A stretch of 51,033 nucleotides of DNA from Verrucomicrobiia bacterium (GTDB lineage Bacteria > Verrucomicrobiota > Verrucomicrobiia > Palsa-1439), in the NCBI GenBank assembly GCA_035577545.1, contig DATLVI010000019.1, positions 1 through 51,033 of the forward strand. The letters are read 5' to 3'. Shown here in pieces: positions 23,949 through 32,714 of this stretch. The notes beneath the pieces were generated by a model. The model was not told the DNA's origin. It was given only the letters and a program-made list of their open reading frames with translations, and did no database searches. The stretch's first letter is position 1; the number at the start of each line of letters is the position of its first letter. Made by a program: the position numbers and the translations under genes.

Positions 23949-24947
23949 ATGAAAAACAACGGGAATAATCAGGTCATATACGTCACAGGCGGCGGGGGTT
24001 ACGTCGGCGCGGTGCTGGTGCCCAAGCTGCTCGGCGCGGGCTACCGGGTGCGGGTTTTGGATTTGTTCCTCTATGGCGAGGATGTCCTGCCCAAACACGC
24101 GAATCTGGAAACCATCAAAGGCGACTTGCGCGACAGCAAGCTGTTGCAGAAAACACTCCCGGGCACAGACGCGGTCATCCACCTCGCTTGCATCTCGAAC
24201 GATCCGAGCTTCGAACTGAACCCCACACTTGGCCGGTCCATCAATTTCGATGCGTTCGAGCCGCTCGTCCAGATCGCGCGGGATAGCGGTGTGAAGCGAT
24301 TTGTCTACGCCTCCAGTTCCAGCGTGTATGGCGTGAAGCAGGAAGAGAACGTCACGGAGGAGTTGCCGCTTGAGCCGCTGACAGATTACTCAAAGTACAA
24401 GGCGATGTGCGAAGAGGTCTTGGCAAAATACCAAACCCCCGGTTTTACCACCGTGACACTCCGCCCCGCGACGGTTTGCGGCTACTCGCCGCGATTGCGG
24501 CTGGATTTGACCGTGAACATTCTCACCAATCACGCGATCAACAAGGGCAAGATCACGGTGTTTGGTGGGGAACAGCGCCGTCCCAACCTGCACATCGAAG
24601 ACATGACGGACCTGTATCTGCGGTTGCTGGAGGCGCCCGACAAGCAGATTGCGGGCAAAATCTGGAACGCCGGCTATCACAACCTCAAGGTCCGCGAGAT
24701 TGCCGATGTCGTGCGCAAAGTCGTCGGCCAGGATATTCCCGTCGAAACGCAACCGACCGACGACAACCGTTCCTATCACATCTCGTCGGAGAAGATTGAC
24801 CGTGAGTTCGGATTTAAAGCGAACCATAGCGTCGAAGATGCGGTTCGCGACCTGACCGCGGCGTTTCGCGGAGGACGGATTCCCAACCCGCTGACCGACA
24901 TCCGCTATTACAACATCAAGACGATGCAGGCGCTCAAGTTTCAATGA
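23949..24947 (+). CDS. NAD-dependent nucleotide-sugar epimerase/dehydratase (extended SDR)
   Basis: The 332-residue protein has the Rossmann motif VTGGGGYVG, the catalytic SSSSVYG Ser region and YSKYK (YxxxK). RPATVCGYSP is followed by the C-terminal sugar-nucleotide-binding domain (NLHIEDMTDLY). It should act on a nucleotide sugar with NAD(P) bound. The exact reaction (4-epimerisation, 4,6-dehydration or reduction) cannot be read from the sequence. It is the first gene of a tightly packed operon; its TGA overlaps the next ATG. Confidence 0.9.
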   Translation: MKNNGNNQVIYVTGGGGYVGAVLVPKLLGAGYRVRVLDLFLYGEDVLPKHANLETIKGDLRDSKLLQKTLPGTDAVIHLACISNDPSFELNPTLGRSINFDAFEPLVQIARDSGVKRFVYASSSSVYGVKQEENVTEELPLEPLTDYSKYKAMCEEVLAKYQTPGFTTVTLRPATVCGYSPRLRLDLTVNILTNHAINKGKITVFGGEQRRPNLHIEDMTDLYLRLLEAPDKQIAGKIWNAGYHNLKVREIADVVRKVVGQDIPVETQPTDDNRSYHISSEKIDREFGFKANHSVEDAVRDLTAAFRGGRIPNPLTDIRYYNIKTMQALKFQ

Positions 24948-25765
24948 CACCAAACCTTGGCGAACTCGAAGCGCTCGCGCGTAGTATCCGCGGCAAGGTC
25001 GTGGAGTTGTCCCACAAGGCCGGCACGCCACACCTCGGCTCGGCGTTGTCGTGTGTGGACATCCTGGTCGCGGCCTACTCGGGCGCGCTGGCCATTGATC
25101 CAAAAAATGCCGACGATCCCAATCGCGACCGCTTGATCCTCAGCAAGGGCCACGCGGCCACCGCCCTCTACGCGACGCTGGCGCATCGCGGTTTCTTTCC
25201 GATGAAACTGCTCGACACTTTCGCGGAATCCGGTAGCACCCTCGCCGAACAACCCAGTCCGCACTGTGCGCCGGGTGTTGAATTGGCGACCGGCTCGCTC
25301 GGGCACGGGTTATCGGTGGGCTTGGGCGTTGCGCTGGCCGGGCGCATCCAGGGTCGTTCGTACCGGGTGTGCGTCGTGATGAGCGACGGCGAATGCGAGG
25401 AAGGAACCGTCTGGGAAGCCGCGCTGTTCGCGCCCATTCACAAGCTCGATAACGTCACGGTAATTGTGGACTACAACAAGTGGCAGGCCACGGGCCGCTC
25501 CAACGAAATCATGAACCTGAGTCCCTTGCGTCAGAAATGGGAAGCCTTTGGCTGGAACGCTTCCGAAGTGGACGGCCACGACCTGAACGCCTTGCTGACC
25601 GCCCTGAAGCCGGTTCCCGCCGGCAGCGGCAAGCCGGTGGCCATCATTGCCCACACTGTGAAGGGCAAGGGCGTGTCGTTCATGCAAGACGATAACAACT
25701 GGCACTACCGCAGTCCAAACGCCGACGAACTCCAGAAGGCCAGGCAGGAGCTGGGGCTCACGTGA
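24944..25765 (+). CDS. Transketolase, N-terminal (thiamine pyrophosphate-binding) subunit
   Basis: The 273-residue protein equals the first domain of transketolase. It has KAGTPHLGSALS, LSKGHAATALYATLA, GSLGHGLSVGLGVALA and the TPP/metal motif SDGECEEG ... DYNKWQ (Asp148-Gly149 to Asn178). Split transketolases assemble with a separate C-terminal subunit, here the next gene. The reaction is transfer of a two-carbon ketol unit between sugars. In this setting it probably builds or extends an unusual sugar rather than serving the pentose-phosphate pathway. It overlaps both neighbours by 4 bp. Confidence 0.95.
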   Translation: MTPNLGELEALARSIRGKVVELSHKAGTPHLGSALSCVDILVAAYSGALAIDPKNADDPNRDRLILSKGHAATALYATLAHRGFFPMKLLDTFAESGSTLAEQPSPHCAPGVELATGSLGHGLSVGLGVALAGRIQGRSYRVCVVMSDGECEEGTVWEAALFAPIHKLDNVTVIVDYNKWQATGRSNEIMNLSPLRQKWEAFGWNASEVDGHDLNALLTALKPVPAGSGKPVAIIAHTVKGKGVSFMQDDNNWHYRSPNADELQKARQELGLT

Positions 25766-26682
25766 GAAACGCATTTGCTTCCGAGATCACGAAGCTCGCG
25801 ACTGAAGACGAGCGTGTCGTGATGCTCTCCGGTGACATCGGCAATCGGCTGTTCGACGATTACAAGAAACGAGTGCCGAACCGGTTCTTCAATTGCGGCG
25901 TGGCGGAGGCCAACATGATCAGCGTAGGCGCGGGCATGGCGTCGTGCGGACTTCGCCCGGTTGCCTACACAATCACGCCGTTCATCACTACTCGCGTGAT
26001 GGAACAGATCCGCGTCGATGTCTGCTATCACAACGTGCCCGTCGTGATCGTCGGGGTTGGTGGAGGCTTGTCCTACGCCTCCCTCGGCGCGACGCATCAT
26101 TCTTGTGAGGACATCGCTTTCCTGCGTGTGCTTCCCCACATGATCGTGATCTGTCCCGCCGACGCTGTTGAAGTGCGGCTAGCCCTGCGCGCCGCCCTCC
26201 AGCAGGACAGCCCCGTGTATATGCGCCTTGGGAAGAAAGGCGAGCCTGTCGTCCACAAAGACATCCCCAATTTCGTCATTGGCAAAGCCATCATCATTCG
26301 TCCCGGCACGGATGTGTGCCTGCTCAGCACAGGCAACATGTTGCCCACGACCTTCGAAGCGGCAGACGTGCTGAAAGAAAAGGGCATCTCGGCCCAGGTC
26401 GTGAGCTTTCACACTGTTAAACCTCTCGACGAAGAGCTTCTCTCTGATTCATTCGCCAAGTTCAAGGTGGTTGCAACGATCGAAGAGCACAGCCTTCTTG
26501 GCGGCTTCGGTGGCAGCGTTGCGGAGTGGCTCGCGGATCGCCCAGCCCAGAAGGCGCGCCTCTGCCGCATCGCAACCCCGGACACGTTTCTCCACGAAGC
26601 CGGCGAACAGGAGTACGCGCGCGAGGTCTTCGGCCTGACGGGTCCGCACATCGCCGAGAAAATCCTGCAGGCGGCGCGGTGA
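25762..26682 (+). CDS. Transketolase, C-terminal subunit
   Basis: The 306-residue protein comprises the pyrimidine-binding and C-terminal domains of transketolase. It has FNCGVAEANMISVGAGMA with the TPP-activating Glu49, ATHHSCEDIAFLRVLPHM, and the C-terminal LLSTGNMLPTTFEAADVL and EEHSLLGGFGGSVAEWL blocks. It starts with GTG, overlapping the stop of the N-terminal subunit gene (GTGA), ensuring stoichiometric translation. The 1-deoxyxylulose synthase family has similar domains, but the split form and length favour transketolase. Confidence 0.95.
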   Translation: MRNAFASEITKLATEDERVVMLSGDIGNRLFDDYKKRVPNRFFNCGVAEANMISVGAGMASCGLRPVAYTITPFITTRVMEQIRVDVCYHNVPVVIVGVGGGLSYASLGATHHSCEDIAFLRVLPHMIVICPADAVEVRLALRAALQQDSPVYMRLGKKGEPVVHKDIPNFVIGKAIIIRPGTDVCLLSTGNMLPTTFEAADVLKEKGISAQVVSFHTVKPLDEELLSDSFAKFKVVATIEEHSLLGGFGGSVAEWLADRPAQKARLCRIATPDTFLHEAGEQEYAREVFGLTGPHIAEKILQAAR

Positions 26683-27719
26683 AGACCACCGCGGCCATTC
26701 TGGTGGAGACGGGCAAGCCGCTGGTTCTCGGCGAGCTGGAGATTCCCGTGTTGAAACCCGGCCAGGTGCTGGTCGAGATCGCGGTCAGCGGCGTCTGTCA
26801 CACGCAGGTGTTGGAATGCCGGGGCTATCGCGGCGAGGACAAGTTTCTTCCGCACTGCCTCGGCCACGAGGGTAGCGGCATCGTGCGCGGCGTTTCCCCC
26901 GGCGTCACCAAGGTCAAGGAAGGTGACCGCGCCATCCTCTCTTGGATCAAAGGTTCGGGCGGAGATGTTCCCGGCACCGTTTATCACTGGGACGGTCGAA
27001 AAGTAAACTCCGGCGCGATCACCACGTTCAGCCGATATTCCGTCATCAGTGAGAATCGGCTCACTGTCCTTCCTGCGAAGGTAAACATGCGCGATGCGGC
27101 GATGCTCGGTTGCGCCGTCCCGACCGGACTGGGCGCAGTGTTCAATGCCGCGCAGGTCAAACCGGGCCAAACCATCGCGGTCTTCGGCATCGGCGGCATC
27201 GGGTCGTGCGCGGTCGCGGCCGCAGCCATCGCCGGCTGCAAAATGATCATCGCGGTCGATTTGCACCGGGACAAACTGGATCTGGCAACGCAAATGGGCG
27301 CGACCCATTGCGTGGAAGCCGCCACCACAGATCCCGTCGCCGAAATCCTGCGCCTCTGTCCCAGTGGGGTTGATTTTGCCATCGAGGCCACGGGACGTCC
27401 GTCAGTGATGCAGCAAGCCTTGCAGTGCGTTCGCAACCAGGGTGGAGCGGCGGTCATTGTCGGCAACGCGCGCCACGGAGAACGCTTGGATCTGGATCCG
27501 CGTCAACTCAACATGGGCAAGCGCTTGCTGGGCACGTGGGGTGGCGACAATCTTCCCGATCGTGATTTCCCGCGCTATTGCCAGTTGTTGGAGGAGGGCC
27601 GGTTGAATCTGGCGCCGCTCATGTCAAAGACCTATTCCCTGAATGGCATCAACGAGGCCATCGATGATCTGGAAGCCGGAAAAGTCGCCCGGCCCATCAT
27701 TGACATGGCCCGGGAGTAA
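26679..27719 (+). CDS. Zinc-dependent medium-chain dehydrogenase, structural-zinc lobe altered
   Basis: The 346-residue MDR-family enzyme has catalytic-zinc ligands GVCHTQ (Cys), GHEGSG (His-Glu) and LGCAVPTGLGA (Cys). The Rossmann motif is FGIGGIGS, with an acidic AVDLHRDK indicating NAD(H). It resembles class III alcohol dehydrogenases. However, where those have a four-Cys structural zinc loop, this protein reads WIKGSGGDVPGTVYHWDG, with no cysteine. It probably oxidises or reduces a sugar alcohol/ketose intermediate. The start is the GTG at 26679 overlapping the previous stop; a longer frame would run far into the transketolase gene. Confidence 0.9.
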   Translation: MKTTAAILVETGKPLVLGELEIPVLKPGQVLVEIAVSGVCHTQVLECRGYRGEDKFLPHCLGHEGSGIVRGVSPGVTKVKEGDRAILSWIKGSGGDVPGTVYHWDGRKVNSGAITTFSRYSVISENRLTVLPAKVNMRDAAMLGCAVPTGLGAVFNAAQVKPGQTIAVFGIGGIGSCAVAAAAIAGCKMIIAVDLHRDKLDLATQMGATHCVEAATTDPVAEILRLCPSGVDFAIEATGRPSVMQQALQCVRNQGGAAVIVGNARHGERLDLDPRQLNMGKRLLGTWGGDNLPDRDFPRYCQLLEEGRLNLAPLMSKTYSLNGINEAIDDLEAGKVARPIIDMARE

Positions 27720-27726
27720 CCGCGGC

Positions 27727-28311
27727 ATGCTGATCGGCGTCGATTTCGACAACACCATCGTCTGCTACGACGAGGTGTTTTACCAGGCAGCCGTGAAACA
27801 AGGGCTGGTCCCCAAGGAGACGCCCGTTGTCAAGGACGCAGTGCGCGATTACCTGCGTCGCTGCGGCCAGGAGGATTTGTGGACCGAGTTGCAGGGGCAC
27901 GTGTACGGGGCGTGCATGGCGGACGCCGCGCCGTTTCCGGGTGTGCTGGACTTTTTTGCGCGCTGTCGAGAGCGCAGTATCTCCGCGTACATCATCAGCC
28001 ACAAAACCCGCCATCCATTCCGCGGCCAACAGTACGATCTCCACCAGAGCGCCCGCGGATGGCTCAAAAGCAAGGGACTGGACGGCGACCATGTGTTTCT
28101 GGAATTGACCAAGGAAGCCAAGCTGAAGCGTATTGCGGAAGTCGGCTGCACGCACTTTATCGACGACCTCCCGGAGTTCCTGGGTGAACCCGCCTTCCCT
28201 CGGGACGTCGAGCGCATCCTGTTCGATCCCAACAATCATCATCCCGAGGCCCGACAGTTTCACCGTTTTGCGTCCTGGCCGGAAATCGGCGATCGGCTGC
28301 TCCCATCATGA
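27727..28311 (+). CDS. HAD-superfamily phosphatase-like protein
   Basis: The 194-residue protein begins with HAD motif I VDFDNTIVCYDEVF (Asp6, Asp8). Motif II is probably IISHKT. The end has FIDDLPEFL, an acidic motif IV. It is compact with a small cap. The context suggests it removes phosphate from a sugar-phosphate intermediate made by the transketolase and kinase of the operon, as GmhB does in heptose synthesis; the sequence is not a clear GmhB. The ATG at 27727 is 7 bp after the dehydrogenase stop. Confidence 0.8.
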   Translation: MLIGVDFDNTIVCYDEVFYQAAVKQGLVPKETPVVKDAVRDYLRRCGQEDLWTELQGHVYGACMADAAPFPGVLDFFARCRERSISAYIISHKTRHPFRGQQYDLHQSARGWLKSKGLDGDHVFLELTKEAKLKRIAEVGCTHFIDDLPEFLGEPAFPRDVERILFDPNNHHPEARQFHRFASWPEIGDRLLPS

Positions 28312-29318
28312 ACGCCGCAGACTTCGACAACGCAGTGGCCGCCCTCGTCGCGAAAGCGGGGCTGTCGGTAACGCATCCTCCGGAGCAACTCGTTGGCGGC
28401 GCGAACAATCGTGTCTTCCGCGTTCACACAACGGGAAAGCCCGCGCTACTGAAAGCTTACTTTCAACATCCCGACGACAAACGCGACCGGCTTGCGGCGG
28501 AGTTCTCCTTCGCGACGTTTGCCTGGCAAAGCGGTGTGCGGTGTCTGCCGCGGCCGCTGGCGTGCGATCCCAAGAATCATCTCGGACTGTTTGAATTCGT
28601 CGAAGGACGACGGCTACTGGTCACCGAAGTCGACCAGGACGCCGTAAAACAGGCATTGGATTTCTTCAACGAATTGAACCGCTACAAGGATAAACCCACG
28701 GCGAAAGCCCTGCCCATTGCCTCCGAGGCGTGCTTCAGCATCGCCGGGCATCTGGCTTGCGTTGAGCGACGGCTACAGAATCTTCGTGCCGTGGAAGACA
28801 CGGCAGCGGCAGCATTTATTCGTGACGATCTCGTACCCCGCTGGAATACGATTGCGGGAGCAGCACGAACAAAGGCTACAGCATTGGGATTGCCCTTGGA
28901 GGCGGAGATCGTCGCGTCGGACCGCTGCCTGTCACCATCCGACTTCGGCTTTCACAACGCGCTTTTGGAGCCCACGGGTCGCCTACGCTTCATGGACTTC
29001 GAGTATGCCGGCTGGGATGACCCCGCGAAGACTGTTTGCGATTTCTTCTGTCAGCCGTCTCTGTCCGTTTCCGCGGATTTTTATCCGGCGGTCGTCCACG
29101 CCATCACCTCCGGCCTCTCCCAGCCGGAAGCGCATGCCCGGCGGATGGACCTTTTGTTGCCCGTGTACCGGATAAAATGGTGTTGCATCCTCCTGAATGA
29201 TTTTCTGCCGGTGGGTGGCCAACGGAGGCGTTTCGCCCGTAGCGAAGCCGACCAGAAAGCGCGGCAAGCCCAACAACTCGAAAACGCGCGACGCGCCTTG
29301 AAGGAGATTCGGTCATGA
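28308..29318 (+). CDS. APH-fold kinase-like protein with altered catalytic loop
   Basis: The 336-residue protein resembles the aminoglycoside phosphotransferase family. It has an N-lobe GGANNRVFRVHTTGKPALLKAY (ATP site plus Lys). The catalytic loop reads LSPSDFGFHNALL, and the metal motif MDFEYAGWDDPAKTV. The usual HxDxxxxN is represented by S-P-S-D-F-G-F-H-N: the catalytic Asp and Asn remain but the leading His is Ser/Pro. It may phosphorylate a sugar or be a divergent kinase. Overlaps of 4 bp with both neighbours tie it to the operon. Confidence 0.75.
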   Translation: MNAADFDNAVAALVAKAGLSVTHPPEQLVGGANNRVFRVHTTGKPALLKAYFQHPDDKRDRLAAEFSFATFAWQSGVRCLPRPLACDPKNHLGLFEFVEGRRLLVTEVDQDAVKQALDFFNELNRYKDKPTAKALPIASEACFSIAGHLACVERRLQNLRAVEDTAAAAFIRDDLVPRWNTIAGAARTKATALGLPLEAEIVASDRCLSPSDFGFHNALLEPTGRLRFMDFEYAGWDDPAKTVCDFFCQPSLSVSADFYPAVVHAITSGLSQPEAHARRMDLLLPVYRIKWCCILLNDFLPVGGQRRRFARSEADQKARQAQQLENARRALKEIRS

Positions 29319-30310
29319 AGAACAAGATCGTCGTGCTCGGCGCCAACTCGTTTTCTGGGCAGGATTTTGTCGACCTGTTGCTCGACGACCCGAACAATGA
29401 AGTCATCGGCGTCAGTCGCTCTGCCGAACGTTCCGCGTTGTTCCTGAAATACAAGTCGCGGAAGGATTTATCACGTTACCGGTATCATCAATTCGATTTC
29501 AACCACGACACGAGCAAACTACTCGCTTTGCTGGACGCGGAGCAGCCCGGACAAATCGTGAATTTTGCCGCGCAGAGCGAAGTCGCGCCGAGCTGGGAGC
29601 ATCCCGAACACTGGTTCCAGACCAACACCGTCTCGCTGGCGCTGCTGGTCAATCATCTTCGCAAACAGAAGTACCTGCGCCGTTATCTGCACATCTCCTC
29701 GCCGGAAGTATACGGCACTTGTGTGGGCACGGTAACGGAAGCCGCGCCCATGAATCCCAGCACCCCCTACGCCGCTTCCAAGGCCGCCGCCGATTTTCTG
29801 CTGCGCACGTACCACAAGCAGTTCGGATTTCCTCTCGTGACCGTCCGCGCAACCAACGTGTACGGGGCGCGTCAGCAGTTGTTCAAAATCATCCCGCGCT
29901 CGGCCATCTATGTGAAACTTGGAAAGAAGATTCAACTCCATGGCGGCGGGAAGGCGGTGAAGTCGTACATCCATATCCGCGACGTCTCCCACGGCGAACT
30001 CGCGGTGCTGGAACGCGGCCAACCCGGCGAGATTTACCACCTATCCCCCGACCGGGGCGTTGCCGTGCGCGATGTAGTGGAAATGATCTGTAAAAGCATG
30101 GGTGTTAAATTCGCGGATGCTACAACGGTCGTGGAGGAACGCCCCGGACAGGACGCCGCATACGTAATCGATTCGACCCGCGCCCGCACCGAGCTGCATT
30201 GGTCGCCCCAGATCAGCCTGCAAGAAGGTCTGACGGAGATCAGCCGCTGGGTGGAGGAGAATTGGATTGAAATCGCCCGTCAGTCCCTCGAATATCAACA
30301 CAAGCCGTAG
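29315..30310 (+). CDS. NAD-dependent nucleotide-sugar epimerase/4,6-dehydratase
   Basis: The 331-residue extended SDR is related to RmlB/Gmd-type dehydratases. The nucleotide site is VVLGANSFSGQDFVD, less canonical than TGGxGFIG. HISSPEVYG carries the Ser-Ser-Pro-Glu-Val-Tyr pattern in which Asp of RmlB (TDEVYG) is replaced. The YAASKAAAD gives YxxxK, and RATNVYGARQQ follows. The Glu retained in SPEVYG fits a 4,6-dehydratase, but the missing Asp makes this uncertain. It begins 4 bp inside the preceding gene. Confidence 0.88.
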   Translation: MKNKIVVLGANSFSGQDFVDLLLDDPNNEVIGVSRSAERSALFLKYKSRKDLSRYRYHQFDFNHDTSKLLALLDAEQPGQIVNFAAQSEVAPSWEHPEHWFQTNTVSLALLVNHLRKQKYLRRYLHISSPEVYGTCVGTVTEAAPMNPSTPYAASKAAADFLLRTYHKQFGFPLVTVRATNVYGARQQLFKIIPRSAIYVKLGKKIQLHGGGKAVKSYIHIRDVSHGELAVLERGQPGEIYHLSPDRGVAVRDVVEMICKSMGVKFADATTVVEERPGQDAAYVIDSTRARTELHWSPQISLQEGLTEISRWVEENWIEIARQSLEYQHKP

Positions 30311-30330
30311 CGGGCAAACTCAGCAATCCC

Positions 30331-30993
30331 ATGGCATACGTCGATTTCATCATGAAGGTGCATAAGTCCACGAAGCGTGACTACGTCGCGCGCGTGAACG
30401 AAGCCGACAAGGCGGAATGCGCCGAGGTGGCCACCCGGTTTGACAAGGATTACTGGGACGGCGACCGCAAGTATGGTTATGGCGGGTATAAATACGACGG
30501 ACGCTGGCGGGCTGTCGCAGAAGCCATGGCGCGTCATTACCAGATCAAGCCCGGTGCCAACATTCTCGATGTCGGTTGCGGCAAGGGATTCCTGCTGTAC
30601 GAATTCACCCAGGTGGTGCCGGGAGCGAAAGTCACCGGGATCGACATTTCTTCGTATGGCATCGAGCACGCAAAGGAGGAGGTGCGGCCTTTTCTCCAGG
30701 TTGGCACCGCGAGCAAACTGCCGTTCGCCGATCGCTCCTTCGATTTCGTCTTCACGGTGAACACGCTCCACAATCTCTACAACTACGAACTGTTCGCGGC
30801 CCTTCAGGAAATCGAGCGCGTGGGACGCGGCCCCAAGCACATCATCATCGAGACCTATCGCAACGAACGTGAGAAGGCCAACCTGCTCTACTGGCAGCTC
30901 ACCTGCCGCGCGTTCCTGACGCCCAAGGAATGGGAATGGCTGTTCCAACAGACGGGGTACACCGGCGATTACTCCTACATCGTCTTTGAGTGA
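30331..30993 (+). CDS. Class I SAM-dependent methyltransferase
   Basis: The 220-residue protein has motif I ILDVGCGKGFLL, then VTGIDISSYGIEHA and the post-I acidic residue. VNTLHNLYNYEL follows as motif IV/post region. N-terminal WDGDRKYGYGGYKYDGRW is a conserved feature of a methyltransferase group found in polysaccharide clusters. It likely O-, N- or C-methylates a nucleotide sugar. The start at 30331 is the first ATG; a second at 30352 is equally possible since neither has a clear SD. Confidence 0.85.
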   Translation: MAYVDFIMKVHKSTKRDYVARVNEADKAECAEVATRFDKDYWDGDRKYGYGGYKYDGRWRAVAEAMARHYQIKPGANILDVGCGKGFLLYEFTQVVPGAKVTGIDISSYGIEHAKEEVRPFLQVGTASKLPFADRSFDFVFTVNTLHNLYNYELFAALQEIERVGRGPKHIIIETYRNEREKANLLYWQLTCRAFLTPKEWEWLFQQTGYTGDYSYIVFE

Positions 30994-31003
30994 TATCAGC
31001 CCT

Positions 31004-32191
31004 ATGAATATCTGTCGACTTTGCCAGCGGGACACCGTCGCCATGCTGCTCGATTTCGGAAAGCAGCCCTTATGCAATCGTTTCCTCCGCGACCACAACC
31101 AAGAGGAATACACCCACCCACTCGCCGTCGGCCAGTGCCAGGGCTGCGGCGTGATTCAACTCCTCGATCCCCCGCCCGCAAACGAACTGCGACCGCGCTT
31201 CGACTGGATCACCTATCGCGAGCCGGAACCGCATCTCGACCGCGTGGCGGACATGATCGCCGCGCTTCCGGGCATCACGGAAAAGTCGACGATCTGGGGG
31301 GTGAGCTACAAAGATGACACGACGCTGCGCCGTCTGGAGTCGCGGGGGCTGAAGAAGACGTGGCGCATCGACTTAAAAACCGATCTGGGCATCGATGATC
31401 CCTGCGCCGGTGGGGAGACGATTCAAGCCGCACTCGCTCCTGCCATCCGCGGCATTGTGAGCGCGCATGGCCGCGCGGACATTGTGATCGCGAGGCATAT
31501 ACTGGAGCACGCCCATGACATCGCGAGCTTCCTCGAGGCGTTGAAGGGATTGCTTAATCCCGGCGGCTATCTCGTGATCGAATCGCCGGATTGCCGGCGG
31601 GCCCTGGAGCAGTGTGACTACAGTACGGTATGGGAAGAACACGTCTTCTACTTCACGCCACAAACGTTCCGGGATTGCTTCGCCTCCCGGGGTTTCTCTC
31701 TCGTTGCGTTTGAGAGTTTTCCCTACGCCCTCGAGAACTCTCTGGTGGCCATCGCCCAAGTTGACGAGAAGGTCAAAGCCCCATCGACCCCAACTACCGA
31801 GAAAGCCATCGGTCAGGCATTTCGGGACAGTTTTGCGGACAAGCATGATCGCCTGGGCCGGTTTCTCCGCAACCACCGACAGACGCGAGGTAAGATCGCG
31901 TTCCTGGGCGCCGGTCATCTGAGTTGTGTTTTCATCAACGTATTCGGGCTGCAAGACTGTGTTGAATTTGTTGCCGATGACAATCCTCACAAGCAGGGCT
32001 TGCTCATGCCGGGATCGCGGCTTCCGATTTATGGGTCGAGCGCGCTGCTCGAAAAGGATATAAAACTGTGCCTGCTGTGCCTGAGCCCGGAGAGCGAAGA
32101 CAAAGTGATCCAGAGCAACCAGCGTTTCATGGAACAGGGCGGAAAGTTTGCATCAATTTTCGCCGGCAGCAAGTACGCACTCAAGGTCTGA
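31004..32191 (+). CDS. Sugar C-methyltransferase-like protein with degenerate SAM motif
   Basis: The 395-residue protein has the three-part layout of TylC3/NovU C-methyltransferases. An N-terminal zinc knuckle (CRLCQRD near the start, CQGCG about 45) comes first, then a methyltransferase domain, then a C-terminal domain (GKIAFLGAGHLSCVFINVF, ending FASIFAGSKYAL). In the position of SAM motif I it has IWGVSYKDDTTLRRL instead of a glycine-rich E/D-x-GxxxG. Later motifs (IVIARHILEHAHDI and GGYLVIESP) are good. It may bind SAM poorly or do another reaction on the same substrate class. I used the ATG at 31004 rather than an upstream TTG. Confidence 0.8.
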   Translation: MNICRLCQRDTVAMLLDFGKQPLCNRFLRDHNQEEYTHPLAVGQCQGCGVIQLLDPPPANELRPRFDWITYREPEPHLDRVADMIAALPGITEKSTIWGVSYKDDTTLRRLESRGLKKTWRIDLKTDLGIDDPCAGGETIQAALAPAIRGIVSAHGRADIVIARHILEHAHDIASFLEALKGLLNPGGYLVIESPDCRRALEQCDYSTVWEEHVFYFTPQTFRDCFASRGFSLVAFESFPYALENSLVAIAQVDEKVKAPSTPTTEKAIGQAFRDSFADKHDRLGRFLRNHRQTRGKIAFLGAGHLSCVFINVFGLQDCVEFVADDNPHKQGLLMPGSRLPIYGSSALLEKDIKLCLLCLSPESEDKVIQSNQRFMEQGGKFASIFAGSKYALKV

Positions 32192-32192
32192 A

Positions 32193-32714
32193 ATGCGATT
32201 CAAGGAACTCAATAGTGAAGTCCTCGTCGTCAACGGGCCGCTGGCCGTGGTGGGCAGGGCGGACATCGATCTACTAAAAAAGAGGGCGGCCGGGAATCCA
32301 CGCCGGCGAATCCGCATCTGCGCGCATCAAGAGAACGACAACCGAATTCATGAGATGCTGATTGTGCTCGCGGGGGATTGCTATATCCGGCCGCACAAAC
32401 ATTTCAACAAGAGCGAATCGCTCCACCTGATTGAGGGTTCGGCCAGCGCGGTGTTTTTCGATGATGCCGGTGCGGTTACGGAAGTCGTCCCGCTTGGCGA
32501 CTATTCCTCAGGACATCCCTTCTACTACCGCCTGGATACCCCGCGATTTCACAGCCTGCTGATCCGCTCAGACTTCCTGGTGTTCCACGAAACAACCAAT
32601 GGTCCATTCAACCGTGCCGACACCGCGTTTGCGCCGTGGTCGCCGGAAGAAACAGATCTTGCCGGTCGACAACAGTTCATGAAATCTTTGACGGAGGCCG
32701 TTCGGAACCCATGA
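32193..32714 (+). CDS. wbuC: WbuC-family cupin metalloprotein
   Basis: The 173-residue protein has a cupin core: RPHKHFNKSESLHLIEGSASAVFFDD, with the His-x-His, Glu and later His (RFHSLL) metal ligands. The N-terminal RIRICAHQENDNRIHEM segment is typical of the WbuC family found in O-antigen clusters. The enzymatic role of WbuC is not established; a sugar isomerase or epimerase function is often assumed. It starts 1 bp after the preceding stop and overlaps the SDR gene. Confidence 0.85.
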   Translation: MRFKELNSEVLVVNGPLAVVGRADIDLLKKRAAGNPRRRIRICAHQENDNRIHEMLIVLAGDCYIRPHKHFNKSESLHLIEGSASAVFFDDAGAVTEVVPLGDYSSGHPFYYRLDTPRFHSLLIRSDFLVFHETTNGPFNRADTAFAPWSPEETDLAGRQQFMKSLTEAVRNP

